DNA of 64,000 nt from Papaver somniferum (taxonomy: Eukaryota; Streptophyta; Magnoliopsida; Ranunculales; Papaveraceae), in contig NC_039358.1 in assembly GCF_003573695.1 (NCBI RefSeq), forward strand, positions 15,066,637-15,130,636, given 5' to 3'. The translations under genes were made by a program, and so were the position numbers. Positions 13,001 to 27,540 of this stretch are shown here, one piece after another. Each line of letters begins with the position of its first letter. The first letter of the stretch is position 1. The notes under the pieces are model-generated. The model was not told the DNA's origin. It made no database searches and saw only the letters and a list, made by a program, of their open reading frames with translations.

Positions 13001-15377
13001 GTAGAAGTTGTGATAAATGCGTGGATGGATTTGATCATCACTGCCGGGTATTTTATCTCCAAACCAGTTCATTTTATACACAGTAGACCAACTGTGATTC
13101 TTTTTAGGATATGAACTTCATGTATTCCTTATTCCTGGTTTCTAAGTGAATTTATATTTTGTTTTGTGCAGTGGCTCAATAATTGCGTGGGGAGAAAAAA
13201 CTACATAACTTTTATATCGCTTATGGCTACAAGTCTGATTTGGGTATTGCACCGAAGCTCTATCTTTTATCTGAAATGATTAAGGCATTTATTGATTGTA
13301 TGCATCTTGTTCTTTTCCTGGTGTAGCTTGTTATTGAAGCTGGGGCTGGTATTGCTGTTTTTGTCCGTTGCTTTGCTGATAGGAAAGACTTGGAAAGACA
13401 AATCATCGATAGGCTGGGAAATGGTTTCTCTCGTGCCCCTTTTGCAGCTGTTGTGGTATATCTCTATATCAATATTCTAGACCTTAAATTTGACTAGGTA
13501 GATTGCACAGGCCGAATTTCGGCTCTGTTAACTGGCATTTTGTTGTGGCTCAAGAAGACCCAACTGGGCTCTTGAACCCTTTAGTAAATAAAGTCTAAGC
13601 TCATGGGTAAATGGTTAACATAGCAAGCATCTATTTTTTTTTTCTTGGTCAATCTGATATTAAGTTTGTTATGCAGGCAATATGTTCTGTGGTTTCATTA
13701 CTTGCTTGTATACCTCTGTGCGAACTTTTCTTTTTCCATATAATTCTCATAAGAAAGGTCAGTAATCCAGAAAACTTGGCTTTGAAAATTAAAGTTTATA
13801 ATCAGGAGAAAATAAATTCTAAGATATGGTTCTTTTATTTCAAAAATATTCCCTTTTCTTTCCTTTTCAAATTTGGTGTTTTGTTCATGATAATAGGGTA
13901 TTACGACGTATGAGTTCGTGGTGGCCATGCGGGCCATGAGTGAGGCACCCGCTGGACCTTCTGTGGATGAGGAATTTCCGACCGTTCTTTACTCCCCAAC
14001 GGGGTCTGCTACAACTGGCATGAGTGGCGGAAGTTCTATTGGGCTACAGTATAAGGGTGCCTGGTGTACCCCACCTAGGGTGTTTGTGGATTATCAGGTA
14101 CAGTTCTTTCAGGATTTGAACATCTCTCTTTGAATTTCGGGTCCTTGACTCAATAACACAGGTTTTCAGTCGGTCAACCTTTTCCTAGTTGTGTCCATGT
14201 TGTTATTTAACTAGGCCTAGCAATGTGTTTTTGGCCTAGTACTCATTGTAACTGCTAATTATTCTAGGACGAAGTTATCCCCCACTTGGAGCCTGGTATG
14301 GTGCCTTCAACAATAGATCCAGATGCAGCTCCAATTGCGGAAAGAGGAAACAAGTCGAAAAGGCCTGTGCGTATAAGTGCTTGGAAGCTGGCAAAGTTAG
14401 ATTCCAATGAGGCCATGAGAGCAGCAGCAAAAGCTAGGGCATCCTCTTCTGTTCTCCGTCCAGTTGACAACCGCCGTTTGGAAGACCCTGATATCAGTTC
14501 CAGTGACAACATGAGCTGCAGAAGTAGCATGAGCACTGACGTTGGAGTTGTCAAAGATAACAAAAGTGAACTGCAACTTTCTCCTCTGGGAAACTCTTAT
14601 GCACCAAGTTATGGTAGTCGAGATGACTATGATATCGGAACTCCAAGCGAGAGTAGCTTCAGCAGTTCAAGCCATGTTCATGAATCAGTTAGTTTAAGTC
14701 CACTTCCACTAGAACAACCTTTGGGTCCTCATAACCCATCAAGAACTGTTCCTGCGTTTATCCATGATCGACCATTTCATTCTAGGGCTGTTTCATCCAC
14801 TTCCAATCTTAACAACAACCCAGTTTTCCATTCTTCAACCTCAAGATTCGATGAAAATATTATGCCGAGGGGCAACATAACAAATTCATTAGCAGCGGCT
14901 CCACCAACTACATCTCTTCTTGGCCTTCGAGACAGCAGAAGGGCCTCTGTTGTTTGGGATCAGGAAGCTGGAAGGTATGTATCAATCCCTGTTACAGCTA
15001 GAACTACTGAAACAGCTCACGAAGCACGAAATGGATCTTCTTCATCACAAATTGGACCTAGAAGAGTACGTCCGGAGGGAAGCAGTTCGAATAGAATACC
15101 ACAATTTGTTCCTCCACGAGAATCTTCTTCAGGTACAAGGGTTCTGCCTCCTGCACGGCAATCTGAGAACCTTTTGTACACTGGTGAGAGTATATTTTTT
15201 GGTGGGCCTATTTTGAGTGTCCCATCAGTCGGAGATGGTCCAAGAAGTGAGACGAACACAGGAAATAGACCTGAAAATATAGGAGGAAGGAACTCAGCAT
15301 CAAGCCAGTTACCTGTTTTCCTCCCAGGAGGTACTAGTTCTGCACGTAATCCACCCCTATCAAGAGCAAAAAAATAG
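10067..15377 (+). CDS. DHHC-type protein S-acyltransferase
   Basis: Palmitoyltransferase that attaches fatty acids to cysteines of membrane proteins. Exons by splice sites and frame: 10067-10111, 11837-11950, 12096-12500, 12979-13047, 13172-13243, 13327-13455, 13677-13757, 13897-14097, 14268-15377; every junction is phase 0 and the product is 741 aa. Two N-terminal membrane segments (about 17-40 and 52-67) are followed by a DPG motif (71-73). A long linker leads to the Cys-rich domain starting CTLC and ending in DHHC at 207-210, then NNCVGRKNY, two more membrane segments (about 223-250 and 273-300) and a TTYE motif (308-311). The long Ser-rich cytosolic tail (about 373-741) resembles the large plant PAT19-22 subgroup. 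The start gives [15 protein letters not shown], the expected N-terminus for that subgroup (recalled, not searched). All catalytic motifs look intact. Confidence 0.93.
10327..10341. repeat. (AT)n microsatellite in intron 1
   Basis: Short run of AT dinucleotides inside the 1.7-kb first intron of the S-acyltransferase gene. No function implied. Confidence 0.7.
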
Positions 15378-16768
15378 GTTGGCATACTCTAGTGAAGTTC
15401 ACTGATTTCAAAATTTTTGGCAAGTGATCGGTTCCAGGACAGAGAAACATGGGGCAGAACAATGCGTTGTTGCGAGAGCAGTCTAACCAACTTTTTGCAG
15501 AGCCGGTGTTTTGCGTTGTGGGCCGACAGCCCGAATTCCTGTAATTTGCAGCAGCCATGATGGGGTTGATACAATGCAATCAGAGAATGAAGCAAAGTTC
15601 TCAACCCCTTCAATTATGCTCGAGTTTGACTTTGTATAACTAGCTCACTTTCAGTTGATCGATTCTTTTGTTAAATGCATTCGAGCTGCAGTAGTAATTG
15701 TGTACCGGGATAAGTTTAACTTTAGTGTGTAGTAGAAACTGATCTCTAGTAATTGTGAATCTGTGTTGCTGAGTCAATGCACACACACGTACAGTAGCCG
15801 TAGTGAGCACATGTCACAGATCTCAAGTTACAGAAAGCAGTGACTATCTCTGTAAATTTGTTTATTCTCAATCGTAATTTTATCGTCCATTTTTTTTCCC
15901 ACTGTATAAATTGACCCGTTCTTTTCTGAACTGCCATTTTTGAACACAACAAATATTTATTCTCAGCAGAGTGCATTTAGCTTATCTAGTCTTGCTTTTC
16001 AATAATGACCTTTGTAGCGGTGAGATTTGTAAATGATTTTTCCACGAACGTCATTCCCAACTTTTGGCCTTGTTGATATCTGAAGATTGCTTTATCTATC
16101 TTTCAGATGGAGGGCACCATAAATAAATAAATATAGACACGTTCATAAAAGTAGGCAATAGCCACCAAAAGCGAAGAAGTGCTCCTGTAGACCCGCTACA
16201 AGTAACAAATTACAAACAATTTTTTGTTCCCGTTGTGCCGATATGAGAGGAAATAATGTTGTATTTACCCATTTTACATATTTCAAATCTCCGATATATG
16301 CAAGATCACCGGAAAACAATTCTTTACCTAACGGAAGTTAATTCTTTACCTAACGGAAGTCGGAGTTCTGAATCTTGATTATTTTGATACATGCAGCAGC
16401 CGGGCGAATAAATAGGGTAGGTTGCAGAAGCAGAGTAAAAACTGGTCACGTCTGCTATGTACACGTAAGGTCTAGTTGGAAAATGAATGAGATTCCATCC
16501 CGATACATTTGGGGATTGTGACAGGTTTATCGTAATCCAACTAAAAGTCTAGGACTCATTTGTGTGTGGGTCCCACTGCAGTCGTTATAAAGAGATATAT
16601 CAGTCATCGGAGTACTGGAAATTTTATAAAATATCTGAAATCTTTCTTTTCTATAAAAATATACCTAATCTTTTCTTCTTCTTCCCTTTATTACTTGATT
16701 CCTGGAGATAGTTTGTATCACTGTTACACAGTCTAGATAGTGAGCCTAAAGAAAAATTAAAGAAGAAA
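15378..16768 (+). other. Intergenic: S-acyltransferase 3' flank and GABA-T promoter
   Basis: The left part should hold the 3' UTR of the S-acyltransferase gene; I saw no clear AATAAA. At 16319-16360 a 20-bp unit (TTCTTTACCTAACGGAAGT plus one base) is tandemly duplicated. A TATAAAAATA box lies at 16652-16661, about 108 bp before the GABA-T start, with a CT-rich leader between. ORFs here look spurious. Confidence 0.5.
16652..16661 (+). promoter_or_regulatory. Candidate TATA box of the GABA transaminase gene
   Basis: TATAAAAATA about 108 bp upstream of the ATG at 16769, followed by a CT-rich leader (CTTTTCTTCTTCTTCCC). Spacing fits a plant core promoter; no transcript evidence. Confidence 0.45.
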
Positions 16769-19700
16769 ATGATTTTCAGGAATTTGCTTGGATCAAATCT
16801 TACCACTCAGGTTTTGTTTTATCTTTCCAATTCTCAATTCTCATTTTTTTTATTTTATTTATTACGGATCAAAGCTTGTTTCTGTCTTCTCAATAGATTT
16901 TTTCTTTTTCTTTTTGGGAAATCTCTGTAGAATTGAGCATTGGGGTTTGTGGATCAATGTTTTAAAATTGCTGTGAAGAGTTACTAATAGTTATCATGTG
17001 ATCTTGATTCTGTTTATTGTTATGATTGAGTTTTATTCTTCCAACATAACCAAACCCTAAACCACAATTGTTTTTGACTTCTTCAATCTGGGTCTTGATC
17101 GGTTTTGGGGTTCAATTTGTTACCCAGAGTAATTCTTTTACAGTTTTCATGTTAAATTGTTTTTTTTTTATTTAAACTTGAATGGAATAGTGCACACTGT
17201 ATGATTTAAAATTGTTGATGTTTATTATATTTTCACTTTGTGTGATTATAGGGTGCTGCACGTATAAGGAATGCTGTAAGCTCTGGGAGTTTGCATGAGC
17301 ATTTGCATCAGTTTCGTGCTATCACTCGATGGAACAGTACTTCTTCAGCCGAGCAGAAGGAGGAGTTAACTGCACAAGAGTTGGCTGATAAAGGGTACGC
17401 TTGCCTTTTCTGCCATGACACCATATGAAACTTATTCTTATGTAATATGGTATTAATATGTTTTTTATGCACCAAAACATTCTCAGGTTTAAAGGACATG
17501 GTATGCTGGCACCCTTTACTGCTGGTTGGCAGACTACAGATTTGCACCCTTTGGTGATTGAGAGATCTGAGGTAATCTGTTGACAATCTGTTTCCAAATT
17601 TTGACGTTATTAAACTTGGAAGGCATAGATGTCTAGGTTCTGGGCTAAGACTCTAACAGTTTGTTGACTGATTGGTGCAGGGTTCTTATGTTTATGACAC
17701 TAACGGGCGGAAATATCTTGATTCCCTTGCTGGTCTGTGGTGCACTGCTTTGGGTATAAACAATCATCTTACCTCAATTTGTTTTCTGTTGAAGTTAGTC
17801 TATCTGCATTAAGTTGGTCAGCCCCTTGGTAGTTGCGTGAAAAGGTCTAGTGTCTGAATGCACCGGCACTCTTTTATCTGCACGTGTCCAACTATGGAGT
17901 TGGTCAGGTGCTTGATAGTTGTTCAGTTTTAATGTTTATATACTTATCTGGGAATTCACAGGTGGGAATGAACCAAGACTTGTTGAAGCTGCTAATAAAC
18001 AATTAAGTACTCTGCCGTTCTACCACTCATTTTGGAATCGCACCACTAAACCGTCCCTGGTATGATGGACTATCTAGGTTTTGTTTTGTTGTTCTTATTT
18101 GATACGCCTGAGTCGTCATACCTTTTTATGGGATATACTACCGTCCCTTTGAATGTGTATGAATAGTTTAATCTCTGATGGGACAGGATCTGGCCAAGGA
18201 ACTTTTGGAGATGTTTACTGCAAGGAAAATGGGAAAAGCCTTTTTTACAAATAGTGGTTCCGAAGCTAATGATACTCAGGTACCGTATATCTGCTGATAT
18301 AAGTTATTCTCTTCTGTCGTCGTGGACTTCATCTTCTTAGAAGAACTGTAGAGTTCATGTTTATTAGTTAATACAAAAGTCGGGAGAACAAGTTCCATGA
18401 CTCCTTCATATGATGCATGTACCTGCGGCACCCATATATGTGATACTACTTTTAGGTTGACCGAATTGTCACTTGGTGGCTTGCGTCTGACACCAACAAT
18501 ATTAAATACAGTACATAATTGGGTAGCTCATGTTCTGCCACTTAGCACAAGTCTGGTTTATTAGGTGAAGCTGGTTTGGTATTACAACAATGCACTTGGA
18601 AGGCCCAATAAAAAGAAATTCATAGCACGTTCTAAGTCGTAAGTCATTCGATCAATCAACTCTTACTAGTATGTAATGTTTTTTGTTTGTTTGTAGTATT
18701 CAAGCAATTATGGTAACATGTGTTGTGCGGTCTTTTGACAGATACCATGGATCAACTTTGATAGCGGCTAGCCTTTCTGGGTAATTCAAACATTTCAAAA
18801 ATATTGTTTTTCTATCTGTAACTTAAAAAGAGAAAGAGGAAAAGCTTTCTTCATTTTACCCGGAACCTTTCGAATTATTATCAAATTGGATACTCATGTA
18901 AAGGTTTCCAATTTTGTTGTACTGTCTTCATTATGAAAAGAATATGACATAAAGTTATTCCAATCACTAACAAGGATATTTCTTTCAGTCTTCCAGCTCT
19001 ACATCAAAAATTTGATTTGCCAGTATCCTTTGTCTTGCACACAGACTGCCCACATTACTGGCGATTCCACTTACCAGGTTTTAGTCTTACACATTGGTGC
19101 GCTGCTGTTTATTTTCAACTAGAATGTTAGTAGTAAAATGTGTAACTTTGTGTTGCTAGGCGAGACGGAGGAGGAATTTGCAACCAGATTAGCTGATAAC
19201 TTGGAGAAACTCATTCTTAAAGAGGGACCAGAGACAGTAGGTGTTTCTAACTTTGCCTTTAATATTTGCTTGTGCTATTTCCTTTATACCATGGCTGAAG
19301 TATTTGTTTTGGTCTCGGTGGCATCCGTGACTGAAACACCTACCATGCCCCATTAGTTCACTATTAACTCATCATGTATGGAAATGCTTAGGTAGGAAAA
19401 TATCTTTCTATTAAATAAATTGAAGCAAGGTCCTTATCCTGTTGTAATCAGGCTGATTTTTGCTTTTTTGGTATTGTCAGATTGCAGCATTCATTGCAGA
19501 GCCTGTCATGGGTGCCGGTGGGGTGATCCCTCCCCCAGCAACTTATTTTGAAAAGGTAATCATATTTGCTCTTTCACTCAACTTCTGTACCCCATTTTGC
19601 GTATATCTTGAGTTATACCTCCTGGTGCTCCTTTGCAAATGTGTTCGGAGACTACATATCTTGTGCACAACTGATGCATGTACCAACCCAAAAACACATA

Positions 19701-21443
19701 TACTACTATGTTTCTGCAGCTGCAGTTATGCCGTGAAACATAAAACCTTGAACTTGAATCCAGTATATATAATTGTTTCCTCCTGCTGCTGCTTTGGAAT
19801 TGAAAGCCAACTGATCCACATCCCAATTTCAATGCTGTATAGGTTCAAGCTGTCGTAAAGAAATATGATATCCTCTTCATTGCAGATGAGGTACTCTAGT
19901 GAATCTACTTATTGTGTTCTTAGAATGTAACCAAATACATCTTTTTACAAAAAGTCTGACCCTTTCCTTACAGGTTATATGCGCCTTTGGAAGGCTTGGT
20001 ACAATGTTTGGCTGTGACAAGTACGGCATTAAGCCAGATCTGGTTTCCATAGCAAAGGTAAAGCATCAAAGAAGGATTATATAACTTAATTTCCTGAACT
20101 TTTAGAAAGGTATTTAAATTCATCATTGCGAATGATTATGTTACTAATTTTTTTGTTTACTTCTGGTTTCCCAGGCTCTGTCATCCGGGTACTTACCTAT
20201 TGGTGCTGTTCTCGTGAGTCCTGAGATTTCTGAAGTCATACACGCTCAAAGTAGCAAACTAGGTATATTCCCTTCTCCATAAATATACATTCATCAGTCG
20301 CCCGGAACATTTTAGTTGTATGCATCATACAGTACTGGGCTAACAGCTAAGAGATAAACTTCAATTTGTCACCAGGTGCGTTCTCACATGGCTTTACATA
20401 TTCTGGGCACCCGGTATCATGTGCTGTTGCGTTGGAAGCACTCAAAATCTACAAGTAAATCCCCGTAACACTGTCTTCATGAAAATTTGGCGTGTTTTAC
20501 TGTCTTAATGAAAATTTGGCGTGTTTTACTTTTGTCACTTGTGAATTTATATTCTCTAATTTATTTTCAGAGAAAGAAATATTGTTGAGCAAGTCCAGAA
20601 GCTTTCTCCAAGGTTTCAAGATGGCCTTAAAGCGTTTTCTGACAGTCCCATTATTGGAGAGGTATTCTATGCATTTATGTTTTTCACTTGGGCATCATCA
20701 GCTTTTGTTTGGTCTATACAGATTTTTCATATCTTGATTCATTTGATTTTACAGATTCGAGGTACCGGATTGATTATTGGGACTGAATTTACAGACAACA
20801 AATCACCCAATGATTTGTTTCCTCCAGAATGGGGTATGTTAAACATTTGTGCCAAATGCCAATCTTTGAACTGAATCCACATCACATAATTTTAAAAGCT
20901 TCAATTACAAATTCAAGTTGTTGTGATGTTCCAAATAACCCATAGAAACACTGTATTCGAGAAATTGGAAGTGAGTTTGCAGATAAAACTTCCTAGAAAC
21001 ACAAGCGATGTCTGTGTTTTTCAAGCTTGGGCTGTTGTCAGGATATACACTGTTTACAAGATTGTCACAAATATCAATGATTTTGCAGGGGTAGGGGCAT
21101 ATTTTGGAGCAGAGTGTGAGAAGCGTGGAATGTTGGTACGGGTTGCTGGAGACAACATAATGATGTGCCCTCCATTTATAATTACACCAGAAGAAATTGA
21201 TCAAGTAAGAGACTCCTTTTATCCCATGTCTATAAATATAATTAGGCTTCAGTTAGACTCATTTTCAACTGTCAAGCATAATTCTTTTAGGGTTTTACCA
21301 GATTTAGCTATTTATCTATTCCATTTTGATATCTCTAATAGTTACGGTCATTTATGTTTCAGTTAATATCCATCTATGGAGAAGCACTGAGAGCTACAGA
21401 AGAGAGGGTGAAGGAACTCAAGTCTAAGAGGAACCAACAATAG
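16769..21443 (+). CDS. GABA-T: Mitochondrial GABA transaminase (pyruvate/glyoxylate-dependent)
   Basis: Class III PLP aminotransferase of the GABA shunt, converting 4-aminobutyrate to succinic semialdehyde. Nineteen exons: 16769-16810, 17252-17394, 17487-17571, 17681-17753, 17962-18059, 18187-18279, 18565-18638, 18742-18780, 18989-19077, 19160-19236, 19481-19555, 19843-19890, 19974-20057, 20175-20262, 20376-20454, 20571-20661, 20755-20833, 21089-21204, 21363-21443. All phases join and give 517 aa, close to Arabidopsis POP2 (about 504). Key residues: SGSEAND (170-176, cofactor phosphate), YHG (204-206), D311 in FIADEV (pyridine nitrogen) and K340 in SIAKALSSGY (Schiff-base lysine). The Arg/Ser-rich N-terminus, poor in acidic residues, fits a mitochondrial presequence; the first exon codes only 14 residues. 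The family and the POP2-like identity are clear; exact orthology was not tested. Confidence 0.95.
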
Positions 21444-21936
21444 ATCTTGCTTCTTGACGGTTGGGTCTTGGTTGATGATAATGTCGATAATGTCAAATTA
21501 GTTTAGTTTATGCAAAGCAAATTCTCTTTTATGTTCTATGACAATATAGTTCCGACATGTCCGATGTTAATAAAGCATCCCGTTTTCCAGTTTATGTTCT
21601 GTGTCTGTAGTTAACTTTTTCTCCTCCTGTGATCATTATCTTTTACTGTTAGAACTGTTGAGGTCAACTTGCTGATAAGAACTGGACTTCATAAGCAGAA
21701 GTTCCGAAATATAAATGTAGGTACTGTATATAACATTTTTTTCTTTTCCTAGGATAATTTCTAATAATACTTATCGTCTCTTGATTAGGAATCATTTGTT
21801 TCCTGCTGACTTGAGAATATAACTTTTATGCGTATAAATCTGACTGAGATTACAAAAAAAAAAGAAGAAAATCTTCATTGTTGTGAAAAATCCCTTTATA
21901 TATTCCATACAACAGCAGGTATTATCTTCTGCCTCT
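21444..21936 (+). other. GABA-T 3' UTR and gap to the terpene synthase
   Basis: The two genes are convergent. An AATAAA polyadenylation signal is present at 21569-21574 on the plus strand, 126 bp after the GABA-T stop. No ORF of interest. Confidence 0.6.
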
Positions 21937-24229
<2,293 letters not shown>

Positions 24230-24457
24230 CTTAAAACTCCCCCTGTAACTCTCGCCGACAAAAAAGTAAAACTAATTATATTGCATTGGATGATCAGATG
24301 GCGAGAATGTTCATGCAAACTTAAAACTAACCAACCCCTCGTTCATGCGCGCTAATAAAATTATATGTTAAACTTATTCCCCAGGAAAAGTGATCATTAT
24401 TTCACATTTTCAATTTGGCCTATCTGTAGAAATGAAAAGTGAAAGTTAGTATTTAAT
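24230..24457. other. Gap between the terpene synthase and the MULE
   Basis: This is where intron 1 or exon 1 of the terpene synthase should be. I see no RRx8W-type coding sequence on the minus strand. Confidence 0.4.
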
Positions 24458-24650
24458 GGGTCCGTATCTTCTGTGCCAAAGGCAATATGAGCCACCTGTG
24501 CCAAGCCAATGAAATCGCGCCACGTATTCCTCTTTATTTTTAATATCAAAACCGGATATAATTTCCTTAATCCACTCTTCTCGGTTTGGAAACAGTATCA
24601 AAACAGATTCCGTTAATGAATTTGGGAGAGAGAATATAAATAAATTATTT
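24458..24650 (+). repeat. Left terminal inverted repeat of the MULE
   Basis: Begins GGGTCCGTATCTTCTGTGCC. Its reverse complement matches 27101-27292 nearly throughout. Part of it is read through by a spurious minus-strand ORF. Confidence 0.9.
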
Positions 24651-25115
24651 TCTGTTATTTTTATATAAATAGAAAATATAAAAAATATTTGACCGTATAT
24701 ATACACTATATATCTACTTTTATATACTTCGTTCATGATGCTAAGAAAAAAAAAACACAAACAGTTGAGTTTTATGGAGCCTGATGATCTGGAGGTACTA
24801 CTTATATGAATACTAATCATATTGTATATTTCACCCAGTCAAAATATGTATGTTGTTTCTAGATTTCATATGCTAATTTATGTTTTGTATTTTGATGCTG
24901 TAGAACGCATGCCCTGCGGATAAGTTTATAGAAGGAAGTCAAACTAATCGAAGATTGGATTTTGATCAAGGTATAGATTTAAACACTTCTTTAACTGATG
25001 AACTTATTGAAGAGCCAGAAAATACTAGAAATGTTGATGAAAGTATTGAAGAGCCAACGAATACTAGAAACGTCGATTTAATGCATTTTAGAATACGAAA
25101 AGAAGAAATTCCGGA

Positions 25116-26972
25116 ATGGAGTTCGGAACCGAAGATGATGCATTCAAATTTTATAATGCATATGCTTTTATGATGGGTTTTAGTGTTAGGAAAAGTAGAA
25201 CACATTTATTCCAAGATGGCAAATTGAGAGACAGACTTTACGTTTGTTCAGCCCAAGGTACCCGCGAAGAAGATAAACGCGATGATACTGTACAAAATCA
25301 CCGAGCAGAAACGAGGTTTGGGTGCCTAGCAGAAATGAAAATTAATCGCACACCCGATTGTAAGTATCGTGTTAGTAAATTTTTTCCGTATCATACACAT
25401 GTGACTACAACTCCTAGTAAGTCTCATCTTTTTAGGTCACACAGAAAGCTAAATATCGCAAATGCAGCTCAAGCTGATATGGCTGATAGTTCAGGAATTG
25501 CTCCTAAAGAGGCTTTTGAGTTTATGAGTAGACAAGCTGGTGGTCGTGAGAATCTTGGGTTTATACCTATTGATCATAAAAATTATTTACGTACTAAGCG
25601 AACAAGAAAAATAAAATATGGAGAGACAGGTGGTGTATTAGAATATCTACAAAAAATGCAAGTAAATGATCCTAATTTCTATTCTGCTATACAAGTTGAT
25701 GAAGATGATTTGATAACTAACATTTTCTGGGCTGATGCAAGGATGATGTTAGATTATGATCTGTTCGGCGACGTAGTATGTTTTAATACTACTTTCACGA
25801 AAAACAAAGAAGGACGACCCTTTGCCATGTTCGTCGGAGTGAATCATCATAAACAATCAATTATTTTTGGTGCTGCATTATTATATGATGAATCTGCAGA
25901 AACTTTTATCTGGTTGTTTGATACTTTTTCCAAAGCTATGTCTGGAAAAAAGCCAAAAAGTATTTTCACTGACCAAGACGCAGCAATGGCTAAAGCATTA
26001 GCTTCACAGTGGCCAGAATCATGTCATCGGTTGTGTATTTGGCATATTTATCAAAATGCTGCAAAGCATCTTAGCCACGTGTTTCATAAATTTACCAACT
26101 TCGCAACTGATTTCACAAATTGTGTCTATGATTACGAGGATGAAGAAGAATTTACAAATGCTTGGTTTAAGATGCTTGAAAAATACAATCTCAATGGAAA
26201 TGATTGGCTAAGAAGATTATATGATCTAAAGGAAAAATGGGCACTAGTTTATGGGCGAGACACCTTTTGTGCTGAAATAACCACCACTCAACGCAGCGAA
26301 AGCTTAAATAGTCTTGTAAAAAGATATGTCAGCTACAAGTATGATCTATTGCGTTTTTTCGAGAATTTTGAAAGACTAGTGGATGATCGTCGTTACGAAG
26401 AAAAAAGGATGGATTTTAGAGCGAGCCAAAGTACTCCTACATTATCATTTCCAGTAAAATTTTTGAACCATGCAGCAAGTGTTTATACACCAGCAATATT
26501 CAAGTTGTTCCAGATACAACTATGTAGAGCTCATGATTGTTCCTTTAGATGCTTTAACGATGGTGAAAGTGAAACATTAAGTAAATATAAAGTTATTCCA
26601 CATGGGAAAAAATACCACCGCACAGTCATTTATGACTCGAAAAATAATAATGTTTCATGCAGCTGCAGGAAATTTGAATTTGCTGGTTACTTGTGCTCAC
26701 ATGCTTTAAAAATCCTTTGTGTAAAGGATATTAAGAGCATTCCTGATCAGTATATTTTGAAGAGATGGACAAAAGATATTAAGTGCGTTAGCACGAAAAT
26801 CGGTTCAAATCTTCATGAAAAAAGAGAGTCAAGGGAAAATGTCGTAAGGAGATATAGAGAGTTGTGTAGATCATATATTCAACTAGCAACAAGGGCAGCT
26901 GAGTCTGAAGAGGTATATGAAATTGCCAAAATTTTGATATATTGTGCATTATCACTTCCTAGCGGTAGGTAG
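25116..26972 (+). pseudogene. FAR1/MURA-like MULE transposase (618-aa ORF, altered)
   Basis: Transposase of the surrounding MULE, 618 aa from the ATG. Residues about 1-95 form the FAR1-type DNA-binding region (MEFGTEDDAFKFYNAYA...), about 200-310 the MULE DDE core, and 515-529 the SWIM zinc finger (CSC, then CSH). Two changes argue that it is inactive or altered. The first catalytic position, normally Asp in a FDTTY-type motif, reads FNTTF with Asn224 (25785-25787). Just upstream, an open frame (24955-25112) ends in ...KEEIP next to GMEF in another frame, so a 1-base loss near 25112 probably removed the native N-terminus. The second Asp (FTDQDAAM) is present. A domesticated FAR1-family gene is unlikely because the ORF lies between matching TIRs. 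Confidence 0.85.
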
Positions 26973-27100
26973 ATCAGATTTCTAAGTGAAACTGAAAGAC
27001 TGCCACACTAACAAACGCCTGAACTCTTTTTTTTTTTTTGAAGCAAATGTAGTCTATATAGCAATGAAAATAAATTAATCTGATAAATTTAACTATAAAA

Positions 27101-27292
27101 AATAATTTATTTATATTCTCTCTCCCAAATTCATTAACGGAATCCGTTTTGATACTGTTTCCAAACCGAGAAGAGTGCATTAAGGAAATTATATCCGGTT
27201 TTGATATTAAAAATGAAGAGGAATACGTGGCGCGATTTCATTGGCTTGGCACAGGTGGCTCATATTGCCTTTGGCACAGAAGATACGGACCC
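27101..27292 (-). repeat. Right terminal inverted repeat of the MULE
   Basis: Reverse complement of 24458-24650, ending in GATACGGACCC at the outer edge. Confidence 0.9.
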
Positions 27293-27540
27293 GTAGAATA
27301 AGGCAAGTTAAAATATGAAAACCATGAAAAAAATATTCCCAGCAGTATTGTTGGTTAATAACGGCCCACAAAATTCCCCATGTTGGTCATTCCCATTAGA
27401 ATTGGCCCAACTATTATTGTCCTAATCTTTTTCAATTTAGGCGTTTTTGTTTGGGGAAATTAGGGGGAGACCAAAAAAAAAATATTCTCATTCTCAGGCC
27501 CACAATTAATTTTGTATACCGTGACATCCAAAATTATCCA
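27293..27540. other. AT-rich spacer
   Basis: No ORF or element recognised. Checked on the minus strand for a terpene synthase first exon; none was found. Confidence 0.4.

Larger units (their letters stand above)
24458..27292 (+). mobile_element. MULE DNA transposon with long terminal inverted repeats
   Basis: The ends 24458-24650 and 27101-27292 are inverted copies of each other, about 193 bp long with only a few mismatches by eye, starting GGGTCCGTATCTTCTGTGCC. They enclose a FAR1/MURA-like transposase ORF. Long TIRs plus this transposase define a Mutator-like element of 2,835 bp. No clean 9-bp target duplication is seen: the flanks are GTATTTAAT and GTAGAATAA. The close match of the TIRs suggests recent activity. 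Confidence 0.9.

Noticed and set aside
14264..15613. Several antisense ORFs
   Set aside because: Shadows of the long last exon of the S-acyltransferase gene.
25116..26972. A host FAR1/FHY3-family regulatory gene
   Set aside because: It lies between nearly identical ~193-bp inverted repeats and has a damaged N-terminus and catalytic site, so it is a MULE transposase copy.
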